Program-made: the position numbers and the translations under genes
Shown: positions 22,326 through 33,339 of the stretch, piece by piece
Layout of the letters: every line of letters begins with the position of its first letter
How positions within the stretch are numbered: the first letter of the stretch is position 1
Assembly: GCA_030847615.1 (NCBI GenBank)
Contig: JAUMIR010000004.1
Location: forward strand, 225,660,501 to 225,724,500
Direction of reading: 5' to 3'
Source of the DNA: Gambelia wislizenii
Taxonomy: Eukaryota; Chordata; Lepidosauria; Squamata; Crotaphytidae
Length of the DNA: 64,000 nt
The notes under the pieces: generated by a model
The model's database searches: none
Seen by the model: the letters and a program-made list of their open reading frames with translations, nothing else
What the model was told of the DNA's origin: nothing

Positions 22326-23526
22326 GATTTATGGATTTTCTATTTGGGTGTTAATTCTGAGGGGGGGGTTGTATACAGAATAGACACCAATATACATTCA
22401 ATTACTTTCAGGCAAAGTTAATATCCTTCTCATATAGTTAATCCCTTGACAAGCAATAGGCTGCTTATTATAAATAATAATAGATATTATAATGGAATAA
22501 ATGCTTAACCCTCCACTAGATATGAACTCAAGAGAAAGGCAAACGTTTGACAGTATTTGTGCTGATTGTGGTATCTTCAGACTTCACTTGAGAATGGCAA
22601 ATAGACCAGAAATAAATTAAAATTTCTTATCCTTTATTCCATGAATCCCTCCTTATGGACTTCCTGATTTACTGACATTGTCTGGGTTTGTGACATCACA
22701 AATACCAGAAGTCTCATTTGTGAATCTTGGAATCCAGGGTATTTTGAATAACCCAGAATTTATCCTTCCGTAAAGCCTTCAATGAATTATCAAGAAACCA
22801 AGGGATTTCTTGAGGGAGAAGTAAAAGTAAAAGAATCATTAAAAGATCAGAAGAGGGCTATGCATTCCATGTAGTCTGTGGGTGGAGGATGCTCAGTACA
22901 GAAACTAGTGCTTTTAAGCTCTGCTTCCTTTGACATCTCCTTTCTTGCTGTTCACGTTCCTGAGTTTTTTTTATTGAAATACAGGACAGGTTTACCAAGA
23001 AGGAAAATGGGTCATTTTAAATTTAGGGCTTTGTCCCTTAAAACCTCTCTGATATTTGTAAGTGTATACTCTAAATAAATAACCTCTGGGGAAGTGTAGT
23101 AGTTAGACTTTTCAATAGTTGAAATGTTTTACTTGCAGCCTTCCCCTCCCTCCTTTTGACAATTGACAAAACGTTGGGTTTTTTTAGCACTGGATCCTGG
23201 ATAGCCACTTTATTGTAGTGCCTAATTCTTGCAATTAATATCTAATTGTGGCTCCGGATTATACAGTGGCAACACTGGCAACTGAACAAAATTGAAAGGT
23301 CTTGCCATTAAGCAGTGTTGTCTCCTATTCAGACTGCTTATGAGAATGATTATGTAAGAAGGCTTGTAAAAATTGTTTACAAGCATTACATAAGCATTAG
23401 GGATCTAGAAACCTTCCTTCTGTCTCCTCACAATATACAGGGAATGTTCTTTTTCATCTGCTGTTAATATATATATATGTATATGAATGAAAACTATTTG
23501 AAAACCATATACATGTATACCTTGAA
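22326..23526. other. No gene recognised
   Basis: Unassigned, with a short AT dinucleotide run at about 23468-23484. No coding evidence. Confidence 0.4.
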
Positions 23527-24700
23527 ATAAATTAGTCCTTGAAGGCTCTAATAAAAAGCCATGCTTTGGCCTGGTGGGGGAAAGAAACCAAGTTTGGTAC
23601 CAGTTGGACCTTCAAGAGGAGACATTCCATTGTGGGGGTGCCACAGTTGAGAAAACCCTCTCCCATGTCCTTCCACTTTGTATGTCCCCCACTGGTGGGA
23701 CCTAGAAGGCGTCTCCTGTAGACCTCAGTTCTTAGGCAAGCATATGTAAACATATGTAAAGCATATGTTCAGCAGTTCACCTACCTGGGAAGCATAATCT
23801 CAGATACCAAGATTGACAAGGAGATCGATCACAGATTAGCAAAGGCACATAGCGCATTTGGAAGACTTTACAAAAGAGTCTGGAGTAATAAACACCTGAG
23901 GCGAAACACAAAAATCAGTGTGTATAGAGCCATTGTACTGTCTATTCTCCTTTATGGATCTGAAACATGGGTCACCTATCGCCAACACTTACGACTCCTC
24001 GAACGCTTCCACCAGCGCTGTTTATGCACTGGACTGACTATGTGACGAATGTTGCTGTCCTTGAACAAGCAGGGATCTCCAGCATTGAGGCCATGATATT
24101 GAGAATGCAGCTGCGCTGGGCAGGGCATGTGTCTAGGATGGAGGACCATCGCCTCCCCAAAATAGTACTCTACAGTGAACTCGCCACGGGTCAGCGTAAG
24201 AGGGGCGCTCCTAAAAAGCGATACAAGGATTCCCTGAAACAACATCTCAGGCTTAGCCAAATTGATCACCAACAGTGGTCCGCCCTGGCCTCACATTGGG
24301 AGGCATGGAGACACACTATCCACAATGCTGCAGCCTTATTTGAGAACTCACGCCGAACAAGTCTTGAAGAGAAACGGCAACGCAGAAAGAATCACAACCC
24401 TGTAACATCACCCGAGGAAACCTTCTGCTGTGCTTTCTGCAACTGGACTTGTCTATCTCGGATTGACCTTTTTAGTCATCAGCACGCTTGCAGAAAACGC
24501 GGGATGAGTCCTTCCTGAATCTTCATTTGCGAAGAAAAGCCAGAGAGAGAGAGAGAGATGTAAAGGGAGATGCTCCTTCAAGTATCAGGGCTCCAAGCCA
24601 TTTAAGGTTTTAAATATCAGCAGCAGCATCTTGAATTGAGCCCAGAAGTGAATCGCCAGCCAGTGGTAGCCAATGCTTATACTTTAGACTACTCCCTCAT
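23527..24700 (-). mobile_element. L2-like LINE 3' part, antisense, split by an RTE-like LINE
   Basis: The left part (23527-23753) and right part (24566-24700) are consecutive pieces of one antisense L2-type tail. The right part carries GGCTCCAAGCCATTTAAGG and CCCAGAAGTGAATCGCCAGC, comparable to the copy at 1671-2033. The left part encodes a degenerate C-terminus resembling CGTPTMEC...QAKAWLF. The 3' end of the element lies at 23527. The interruption is the plus-strand LINE at 23762-24557. Confidence 0.7.
23762..24557 (+). mobile_element. RTE-like LINE, 3' part, copy 3, with 8-bp TSD
   Basis: The target duplication ATGTAAAG lies at 23754-23761 and 24558-24565. The first part encodes FTYLGSIISDTKIDKEIDH, FGRLYKRVW and LSILLYGSETWVTYRQH. 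A 16-bp deletion near 24031 then shifts the frame. The second frame is open to 24518 and encodes LRWAGHVSRMEDHRLPK, RGAPKKRYKDSLKQH, then a C-terminal finger CAFCNWTCLSRIDLFSHQ...C. The 3' end is GAAAAGCCAGAGAGAGAG, a GA microsatellite-like tail instead of poly(A). The catalytic box is absent because of 5' truncation. It is the best-preserved copy of the five. Confidence 0.85.
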
Positions 24701-25202
24701 TCCCAAGATCTAAGCACCATCTCAGTCATTCAGTGTATATAGCAAACTGCTTTGAGTCCCATTTTGGAAGAAAAGTGGACTATAAATCAAATAAATATGT
24801 CTTTGAAAATGTTCAGCAAGCTTCAGGAACAACTATATGGGTTTACTGATAATTGATTCTGTGGGTTTTTGTTCATTTTACTTATTACAATATTTATATC
24901 TCATCTGTTGTCCCTTCACAGGCCCCCAAGGTGGTTAAAAACATTAATACAAGCAACATACTACAGTATACCTAAAACAACAGAATGTAGAGAAACAGAT
25001 CTTCAAAATCCTAGTTCCAAATCATGTATGGGTTTCTAGATAATACCTATCCCATTGAACTGCTCTCAGAATCAAACTAGTAATCAATGAACACTAAATA
25101 ATATTGGAGCTGTAAACTCCAAAAAGGATACCCCAGTCACGAAACTAGCTACCTATATTTACATAGCAGTGGAAGCTTTAAAATATTTTTCATAACTAAT
25201 GG
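24701..25202. other. Unassigned, with a LINE-like 3' tail at about 24735-24800
   Basis: AAACTGCTTTGAGTCCCATT followed by GACTATAAATCAAATAAAT resembles the 3' end of an L2-type LINE on the plus strand. The rest is unassigned. Confidence 0.4.
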
Positions 25203-26085
25203 CAAATCATATAGTTGGAAGGGGCCCTAGGGACATCAGATCCAACCCCTTGCTCAGTTCAGGGTCTCCAGCTAGAGCATCCCCAGAAGGTAGCTGTCCC
25301 AAGTCTCTTTTTGAAGACACCCAGAAAAAGAGACCCCCCACCTCCTCTCTAGGCAATTCTTTCCATTGCTGAACTGCTTTCACTGTCAAGCACTTCCTTC
25401 TAATGTTCAATCAAAATATACTTTCCTGTAACTTAAAACCATTGGACTCAGTTATACCCACAGGGGGAGCAGAGAACAAGCCTGCATCTTCCTCTTTATT
25501 GCAGCCCTTGAGGTATTTAAAGAGTGATATCATGTCACCCCTCTTGACCAAGTTTAACATGCCCAGCTTCTTCAAACTCTCCTCATATGTTTTGTTCTCC
25601 ATACCTCTTATTATCTTTGTTGTCCTTCTTGAAGCTTACTCCAACTTGTCTATATCCTTTTTAAAATGAGGTGTCCAGAACGGAACACAGTACTCCAGAT
25701 GAGGCCCGAGTAGCACAAAATATAGTGAGACTATTACCTCCCGTGACTTGGAAACTGTGCTTCTATTAATGTAGGCTTGAGAGAGCATTTGGCTTCTTTT
25801 CTGCAGCATCTCACTGCTGGCTCACGTTCAGCTATGATCAACAATAATCCAAAGGTCCTCTTCACATGTAGTACTGCTGAGCCAAGTATCCCCCATCCTA
25901 TACCTGTGCATTTGTTTTTTATAGTCTAAATGTAGAATTTTGCATTTGTGTCTGTTGAATTTCATTTTATTAATTTCTTCCCAATGTTCTAGTTTATCTA
26001 GGTCCTTTTGAAGGCTGTCCCTATGTTCCAATGTGTTAGCTACCCCTCCCGGTTTTGTATCATCCTCAAATTTGATACATATAAG
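25203..26085 (-). mobile_element. CR1 LINE 3' part, antisense (second subfamily)
   Basis: The minus strand reads through an open fragment encoding KFEDDTKPGGVANT, RDSLQKDLDKLEHW and KMKFNRHKCKILHLDYKK, which are CR1 reverse-transcriptase blocks. FADDT is changed to FEDDT. It continues through the C-terminal region to a tail at about 25203. Its internal sequence resembles the copy at 27898-28485 more than the TCTATGATT-tailed copies. Confidence 0.88.
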
Positions 26086-26473
26086 AACAGACATAGAACT
26101 CCCTCTTCCCTCCACCTGGGCTAGGTGCCAAGCTCCCCACCCCATTACACTTCTGTAATTTGTACTGTAATAAACTAATCTGGATGTGGCCCATTTCATG
26201 TGTTTGCAATTTGATCACATCTCTTTACGTTTTTTTGGTGTGTGTCATTCTACGTATGCCATCACACAGATGTTCCCTCAGTCGTGATTAGCTGCTAGCT
26301 GTAATCCTACCTACGTTCATCATGTGGAGCAGTAGATCTGTCCTGATTCATTATTAGCTGTACATCTACACCCTTTCTAGTGGGAAAGACTGCCTTTTTT
26401 TAGGTAGCTTTGGAACCTGCCCTCTTCACCATATTCACTTTCTGCATACTGCCTAACACTACCAACTCATGTA

Positions 26474-26712
26474 CAGTAGGACCTCCGTATCCGCTGGGGA
26501 TTGGTTTTGGGGTGGGGTGTGGATACCGAAAACCATGGATAATAGTGAACACCACTGAAAATAATGGGACTTCTGGTTTAAAATACCATAGAGTTGCCTT
26601 GGAGGACCTGGAAAATGGCTAGAGAGGACACATTTTCTAGGGAAGACTCTATGATAGGTGTGCTGTTTTGTGTCCCTTGGATAATGAATCAGTGGATACA
26701 GGGGTCCTACTG
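26474..26712. mobile_element. Mariner-like MITE, family C copy 2
   Basis: Ends are CAGTAGGACCTCCGTATCC and the complement of CAGTAGGACCCCTGTATCC, with TA on both sides (26472-26473 and 26713-26714). It is about 239 bp with no transposase. Orientation is opposite to the neighbour at 26823. Confidence 0.88.
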
Positions 26713-26822
26713 TAATGGAAACTAGACTTCTGCTTGCAATAATTTCTTCTTGTACTATTGTTACATCAGCAAATAGTCTTTGCACTTATCAACACAGAGG
26801 CATGTTGTGATGCTGCTGTGTA

Positions 26823-27071
26823 CAGTAGGACCTCCGTATCCACTGATTGATTATCTACTGATTCAATTATCCATGGGACACAGAACAGCACACCTATCAT
26901 AGAGTCTTCTTGGAAAATGTGTCCCCTCTAGCCATTTTCTAGGTCCTCCTACTCTATGGTATTTTAAGCTGGAAGTCCCATTATTTTCAATGTTGTTCAC
27001 TATTATCCACGGTTTTCGGTATCCACGGGAACCCCCAGAACCGATCCCTAGCGGCTACAGTGGTTCTACTG
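26823..27071. mobile_element. Mariner-like MITE, family C copy 3, inverted
   Basis: It starts CAGTAGGACCTCCGTATCC after TA and ends in GGTTCTACTG. The right TA is lost (TT). With copy 2 it forms an inverted pair 110 bp apart, so transcripts through both could fold into a long hairpin. Confidence 0.85.
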
Positions 27072-27512
27072 TTTTTACGGGCAACACACCTTTGCTGCTT
27101 CTGTCAGAAAAGAGTGGTTGCTTGTGTTGTTCTGAAAGGCCAATTTTCTTTGATTTTTTAATCAGCTGCAACTTTCCTTTCCTTTCTTACTTTCTTTTTC
27201 TTCTTCTTCTTCCTCATTTTTTTTTTTTTTGGTCCTTCTTAGCCTTAAAAAAATGCTCAGGAACCTGGAAAAATATAACAAAATTATCCCACACCATGCA
27301 CTCTAGATGGCATGAGAGGCCTTTTTGATAAAATAAAATTAGCACTGTCAGGCAGTGGAGGGTGTACGCAAGTTCTTCTGAAGGTTGTGGGGGGGGTATG
27401 CCTCTGAAACCTCTGGAAGTCATCTGCCCCTATTTTACAGCCTCTGTTCCCCATCACACATTCTTAATACTACTTTCTTGGTGTTTCTTTCAGCATTTGG
27501 GAACACTCTTGT
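27072..27512. other. Unassigned, with pyrimidine tract
   Basis: A CTT/T-rich tract lies at about 27185-27232. No gene. The sequence at the right edge leads into an RTE-like LINE fragment. Confidence 0.4.
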
Positions 27513-27895
27513 TCTCTACGGTGAACTCACCACGGGTCAGTGTAAGAGGGGCGCTCCAAAAAAGTGATACAAGGACTCCCTGAAGCAACATCTCAGGCCT
27601 GGCCAAAATTGATCACCAACAATGGTCCGCCCTGGCTTCACATCAGGAGTCATAGAGACACACTATCCACAATGCTGCAGCCTTATTTGAGAACTCACGC
27701 TGAACAAGTCTTGAAGAGAAATGACAACGCAGAAAGAATCATAACCCAGAAACATCACCCAAGGAGATCTTCTGCTGTGCTTTCTGCAACTGGACTTGTT
27801 TATCTCGGATTGGCCTTTTTAGTCATCAGTGCACTTGCAGAAAGTGCGGGATGAGTCCTTCTTGAATCTTCGTTTGCAAAGAAAAGCCAGAGAGT
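27513..27895 (+). mobile_element. RTE-like LINE, 3' fragment, copy 4
   Basis: It begins within the block encoding LYGELTTGQCKRGAPKK and runs through a degenerate C-terminal finger to GAAAAGCCAGAGAG. The frame is broken near 27566 and 27608. No clear target duplication was found. Confidence 0.8.
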
Positions 27896-27897
27896 GT

Positions 27898-28485
27898 TCC
27901 TGTGGCCTGGACGAGGGAAGTAATAGTCCCACTATATTCTATGCTGGTCAGGTCTCATCTGGAGTACTGCGTTCAGTTCTGGACACCTCTTTTTAAAAAG
28001 GATATAGACAAGTTGGAGTACGCTCAGAGAAGGACAACTAAAATGATACGAGGTATGGAGAACAAAATATATGAGGAGTTTGAAGGAGCTGGCCATGTTA
28101 AGCTTGGTAAAGAGGGGTGACATGATCACACTCTTTAAATACCTCAAGGGCTGCGACAAAGAGGAAGGTGTAGGCCTGTTCTTTGCTGCCCCTGAGGGTA
28201 GAACTGGGTCTAATGGTTTTAAGTTACAGGAGGGTATATTTCAACTGAACATTAGAAGAAACATCTTGACAATGAGAGCAGTTCAGCAATGGAAGGAGCT
28301 GGGCATGTTCAACTTAGTGAAGAGAAGACTGAGGAATAACATGATTGCACTCTTTAAATACCTCAAGGGCTGTCACAGAGAGGAAGGGGCAGGCCTGTTC
28401 TTTGCTGCCCCAGAGTTAGGGCCAGGTCTAATGGTTTGAAGTTACAGGAAAGTAGATTTTGATTGAACATTAGAGGAAACTCTGT
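27898..28485 (+). mobile_element. CR1 LINE 3' part with internal duplication
   Basis: Decayed CR1 coding sequence ([20 protein letters not shown], then [17 protein letters not shown]) reaches about 28295. The same region then repeats at 28298-28485 in diverged form (MFNLVKRRLRNNMIALFKYL). The second copy ends early, without the usual tail. Either two CR1s inserted head to tail or a tandem duplication occurred and then diverged. Confidence 0.82.
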
Positions 28486-30157
28486 GACTTGCACTCTATC
28501 TACTGCTCTGCTTCTATCTTAACAACAGTACTTGATAGCAGCTTGGTCCCATACTTTTTGACTCTCTGGCCCCACAGGATTGTTCTGCACTTGGCTTACT
28601 GTCCATTCCAGCAACTATCAACAGTGCCAGCCCTTTTGCCAGTCTTCTCCACCAGGTGTAGTTCTTCAACCACCACTTACTCTTCTGCTTAGACCGTCAG
28701 ACAGTAGTTTTCCTACTTCAATTTACAAACATTGCTGGCAGATGAGGCTCCCCATTCTGTGCATTCATTTTCTACTTAGGAAGGATTGTTTGTAATTTAC
28801 AGTTTAAGTTGGCATGCTGTTATTTTATGCTGTCAAAAAGCATCTGTTGCACTTGCTTAAAATAAACCCAGCCAGCAGCATTAGCAGCCAATGTTATCAG
28901 CAGCAAAGGCTACTCAAAAGTTAACTGAAGTTTGGAGAGACTAACCTACAAAGTCCCCTAATTTTCTAGGTGTATTTTTTTAATGTGGAAGCTGCTGCCC
29001 TAAAAGCAGTTAACTATACAGCCACATTCATGTACCACCAGCTGGTACATGATTACCTGATATAAGCCTAGTTGGGCTCACAATGAACAGTACAATATTT
29101 AGGGTTACATGTTCACTCCACATCTTCTAAAATTAAGATGCAGTTCTGTTGCTTTGTAGCTATGACCAATCCTGGAGTTGCATTATTTTCTTACCAACTT
29201 CCTAGCATGGATAGCAATAATAATAATAATTATCCATAGTTTAACTGGGATATCTAAATTTAAAATAAGCAGAGACATACAGGTTTCTTCATTCTGTTGG
29301 TTCACATATTGCTTGAAACACCCCCTGTTACTATTTTCTACTTTCAATGTTCCCTTATTAGAAGTGCATCCAAGTAGAATGGAGCACACCATTTTTTTAA
29401 CCAGTGCTGCTTAGAGCAGTTTGTTTTACATTTCCTGCATGTGCAAATGGAATGTCAAAATGTTTCTTTAAAACAACCCCCTTATCTTTCTGCCTCACTT
29501 CAGTATTCACAAAGTACACACATTCCAGACTGAAAGGCATTATTGGAACCACTTGTGAAAATGCCCTAAGCGCAAGTGGGTGTTGTTTGATTTCTGCAGT
29601 CTTTCTAGATCATGTCACTTCCTATTCTTAAACCTCTCATGAGAATTATACATTCATATATTGTGATCATGCCTGTTTTTCATTAGCTAGCTCTCTGGTA
29701 TTGCATTGTTGTATAAAACATAAACAGATAAAGACTTACAATCTATATTTCCTTGCCAGTTCGCAGTAACTAGTGATAAATAACTAGTTGGTTGTAATTA
29801 ATTTTTTTCAGTAATTAAAGCATAACTAAGCTACATTTTGATTGGAACTTAGCAAGGGATACTGTCAGTCCTTTTGTGGTATAACTGTACTTTGTTAGTT
29901 ACCTTTCTAGTTATTGGGGTATGGCCTCTCTAAATGGTGCATCTGGAATGTCATGTGGTGCTGCTTCATGCTATGCCTTGTGCCACTGTGTTTTCTGAAA
30001 GAACACTACCACATGCCACTGGCTAGTAGCATTCAGGTCCCCCCCCCAAAAAAAATAACTGTATAAGGTCTTTTTGAGGAACAGGAAATCAGAGAGTTAC
30101 TTTTAAACACCTGTAACTATAATAGCAACATGCTATTTTGAGGGCATCAGAACAGTA
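28486..30157. other. No gene recognised
   Basis: Long unassigned stretch. There is an AAT run at about 29217-29230 and a mixed C/A run near 30037-30056. No recognisable coding or transposon signal, so it is a candidate for unique host DNA. Confidence 0.4.
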
Positions 30158-30388
30158 ACTAACTGTTGTTGTTATGTACTTCCAATTGACTCCAATTTAT
30201 GGCAACCCCACATAGGGTTCTCTTGACAAACTTTGCTCAGAAGAGGTTTCCCATTGCCTTCCTCTGAGCCTGAGGGAATGTGACTTGTCCAAAGTCACCC
30301 AGTGGGTATCCTTGGCTGAGTGGGGATTCAAACTGAGGTTTCCTAGAGTCCTAGTCCACTCAAAGCATTACACCACAGCAACTCTTCA
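30158..30388 (-). mobile_element. tRNA-derived SINE, antisense
   Basis: It carries the complement of the SINE at 17648 and 63166, including CCCATTGCCTTCCTCTGAG, GTCACCCAGTGGGTA and GGGGATTCAAACTGAGG (B-box region). The 3' end is at about 30158 with a GTT-repeat tail. Confidence 0.82.
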
Positions 30389-30680
30389 TCTGTTACTAAA
30401 TACGTCTTAAAAAATGCTTTCCAAGCTTTACTCCTGTCCTTTTGAACCAGTATGTCAACAAGGAAATGTAGACAGGGTGGGGTGGGGAAAAGCATGTAAG
30501 ATAAGTAACAGATTTATCCCACAGCCAGCTGTTGTGGTCTAAATTTGAGTGATTTCAGTTGACATTCATTTTATTGTACAATACATTACAGTTCTTTCCC
30601 TGTCAGAACAGCACAATTTTTCACATGACAACAGCTTACCTACACAGAATGTTACAACACACATCCCTGGCAAGTGTGTG

Positions 30681-30765
30681 GATGAGCCAGTGTGGTTTAG
30701 TAGTTTGAATGTTGGTCTAGAACTTTGAGTCAGCAGAGTTCAAATCCATGTTGAAAGGCAGGGGC
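30681..30765 (+). mobile_element. tRNA-derived SINE, head fragment
   Basis: CCAGTGTGGTTTAGTAGTTT (A-box region) and AGAGTTCAAATCC (B-box region) correspond to the head of the same SINE type. The body is missing. Confidence 0.65.
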
Positions 30766-31770
30766 AGGTTTGTTTCTTGCAAAACAAATGGACAGTAGAC
30801 TTACTGCACATTTTGCTCCACAACACCACTTCTACAAGAGCGAGAGGATGACCGTTTTAAAATAAAAACTTAGAATCTGGGCCAGGTGATGGCTGGCATG
30901 CCTAGAATCAGGTAATGTGGCAACCCTATGAATGACCCATGATTTATTTATTCTTCCCCTAGATTTTAGTATTATGAAAAAGATTGTCCTTATCGACGTT
31001 CTCCACGTAATTCTATACCTATCAATCTCCCTTTTTAGCTGTTTTTCCACTAAGCTAAGAAGATGTATACACTGTATTCTTTCTTCATAAACAAAATTGC
31101 TCCTGGTCCTTAATCTTTTAAATGGTCCTGTTCTGCATGTTCACCTGCTCTGCAATATCTTTTTTTTTTCTTTTTTTGGTGCAGTAGCCAGAGCCATATA
31201 CAGCATTCCATGTGCGGCTATAGTACAGATTTATATGAAGTCATTATGAATTTGGTTTTTATTTTCAATGTCTTTTCTAATGGTCTCCATTTTTCTAAGC
31301 AGCTGCACCCTATATTAAATTATTTATTTGTTGGTGATCTGTGAACAGCTCACCCAGTGAATCATTGCAAACTCAGGCCCATCAGTTTAAATATGCAATT
31401 AGGATCCCCACCCCCATGTGCACCACTTTAAACTTGCTCACACTGAACTGGATTTTCTATTTAAATGTCCATTCTACCACTTTTAGGAGATCATTTTGAG
31501 GTTTTCACAATCACCTGACAGTTCACCATTTCACCAGATCCTTTATGAACAAATTCAAGTGCATTGTTTCCAATATACATACCTAGGGAACCCCAGCATT
31601 TGCAACCCTTGATTGCAAGAACTTTTCTTTTATTCCTTCTCTCTACTTCCAATGGTTTAACCAATTCCTGATCAATAAGGTGGCCCCTGTCTCTTCATTG
31701 CTAAGCTTGCTCAAGAGTTGTTGTTGTTGTCTTTGAAAGACCTTATCAAATGAAATCAAACCCATGGTTA

Positions 31771-32498
31771 CCTTCTGTGACAAATTTGCTTGGTGCTTCC
31801 AGGAGAAAATCGCTCACTTTCACTCAGAACTGACATCACAGTTATCACAAAGTCCAAGGAAGTGGCCCATTACTCCATTTGGTAAGGTTCCTTGGCATCA
31901 ACTTCAGTTTTTGCAACCTGCTGATGTGGACTAGAACTTGATTTTGTTAAGAGCAGTGCACTGGGTTTACTAGTTTGGAGAAAAAGCTCTTTTGAGCACT
32001 AACTCTTTGCAGGACTTTGCAGGCTAAAGGTTTGAAAGATGGACCTTCAAAGTCACCAGAGTGACTCCATGTAAAACTGAGGGAAAAGGGAAGAAATCAG
32101 GATAAGGACAAGCTGATTTTGCAGCAAAAACAATTATTTCTTTATTAAAAGGACAGAAGAAGATAGCTGTAGAACAGCAGATAGCAATAGAACAGTCTAT
32201 ATTCAATACAAGCTGTAAATAACAGTTTCTCAAAGGAAAATGAGAGAAATGATGGCATGGATGCTAAAAACCCTACTCCTGACCAATCTGGGGGCAGGGG
32301 CTAGAGGGATTCAGCTAAGCTTAAGGGATGACAGACTCACAGGGATTTTCTCACCCTCTGATGCGAAGAAGAAGCTGGGTTGCTGAAGATCTGAAAGCAG
32401 GTGACCATGTGGAATGTTCAAAAGAAGGAGATCATCTAGAGAAAACGTCTGGAAAAGAGAGAGAGGAGAGAGGGCAGAGTGCCTCCCCTCTCTCTGGC

Positions 32499-32544
<46 letters not shown>

Positions 32545-33339
32545 GGAGAGAGAGAGAGAGAGAGAGAGAGAACAAGAGAGAGAACACTTTTCTAACTTGG
32601 GGGCTGTCACCTGGAGTGAAGGGCCACTTCTGGGCAGGGTATGTTATTCTATTGGAGGGCTCAAAGTGATTGAGTACAAAGGTATTTTTTGGTCTGTGTG
32701 CAAAGGGCAGATGTGAATGTGACCCCTGCCTTTCACCCTCTGGGCACTGATAATGACTCGTAGATGGTCTGGAGAGACAAACACAATGGGGCTGCCCACA
32801 TGAGATAAAGCCAATCAAATATAGACAATGCCCTATTTCAAATCCAAGTAGGATTGCCCAGTATCTCTGGAAACTGCACAGTATCTCACCATGCAGGGTG
32901 TACCAGTCTGAGCAAGTTTGGTAGGGTCTCCATTCAGTGAAGGTAAGCACTGATGCTCTCAATGAGACCATTTCCTTGTCAGCAGAAGGGAGGGGAATTC
33001 CAGTTTGTACTTTAAAATGAAGCCCGACTTTCCAAGATGGATAGGGAATCCAGGCTTTTCATTGTCCTACCCTTCCAATATATGCCTCTTACAATGTGTA
33101 CAAGCTCTGGCAACAGGCAGCTCCCTGCCTTAAGCATCAAAGTCTACTTGCACTTCATATTTGTCAAGCATACCTAATAACAATTCAGTCTATCCCACCG
33201 CATGTAAGCTTGACCCTTGCCCATCTTGGCTGGTAAGATCTAGGAAAGGTGGAACCAGAGGTGATAAATGCCTCACTATGTCAGACGGAGAAGTTTGCTG
33301 TCTTGAAGGAGGCTATAGTGTTCTTCTCTCTGGAAGAGG
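31771..33339. other. Unclassified insertion between CR1 halves
   Basis: There is no recognisable coding sequence. TTTCTTTATTAAAAGG near 32139 is an antisense-type polyadenylation pattern, and the GT/AT/GA microsatellite lies inside. The stretch before 33340 may include the decayed 5' part of the reverse-transcriptase pseudogene that follows. Confidence 0.4.
32503..32571. repeat. Compound GT-AT-GA microsatellite
   Basis: About 14 GT, 6 AT and 13 GA dinucleotides follow one another. This produces false open frames rich in CV, IY and ER residues on both strands. Confidence 0.95.

Noticed and set aside
23967..24065. Apparent N-terminal extension of the 183-codon open frame
   Set aside because: The first part is read out of frame. 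The true upstream coding frame differs, and a 16-bp deletion near 24031 joins the two by chance.
32432..32971. 179-codon minus-strand open frame
   Set aside because: It runs through a GT/AT/GA microsatellite, giving Ser-Leu, Ile-Tyr and Thr-His runs, and shows no domain.
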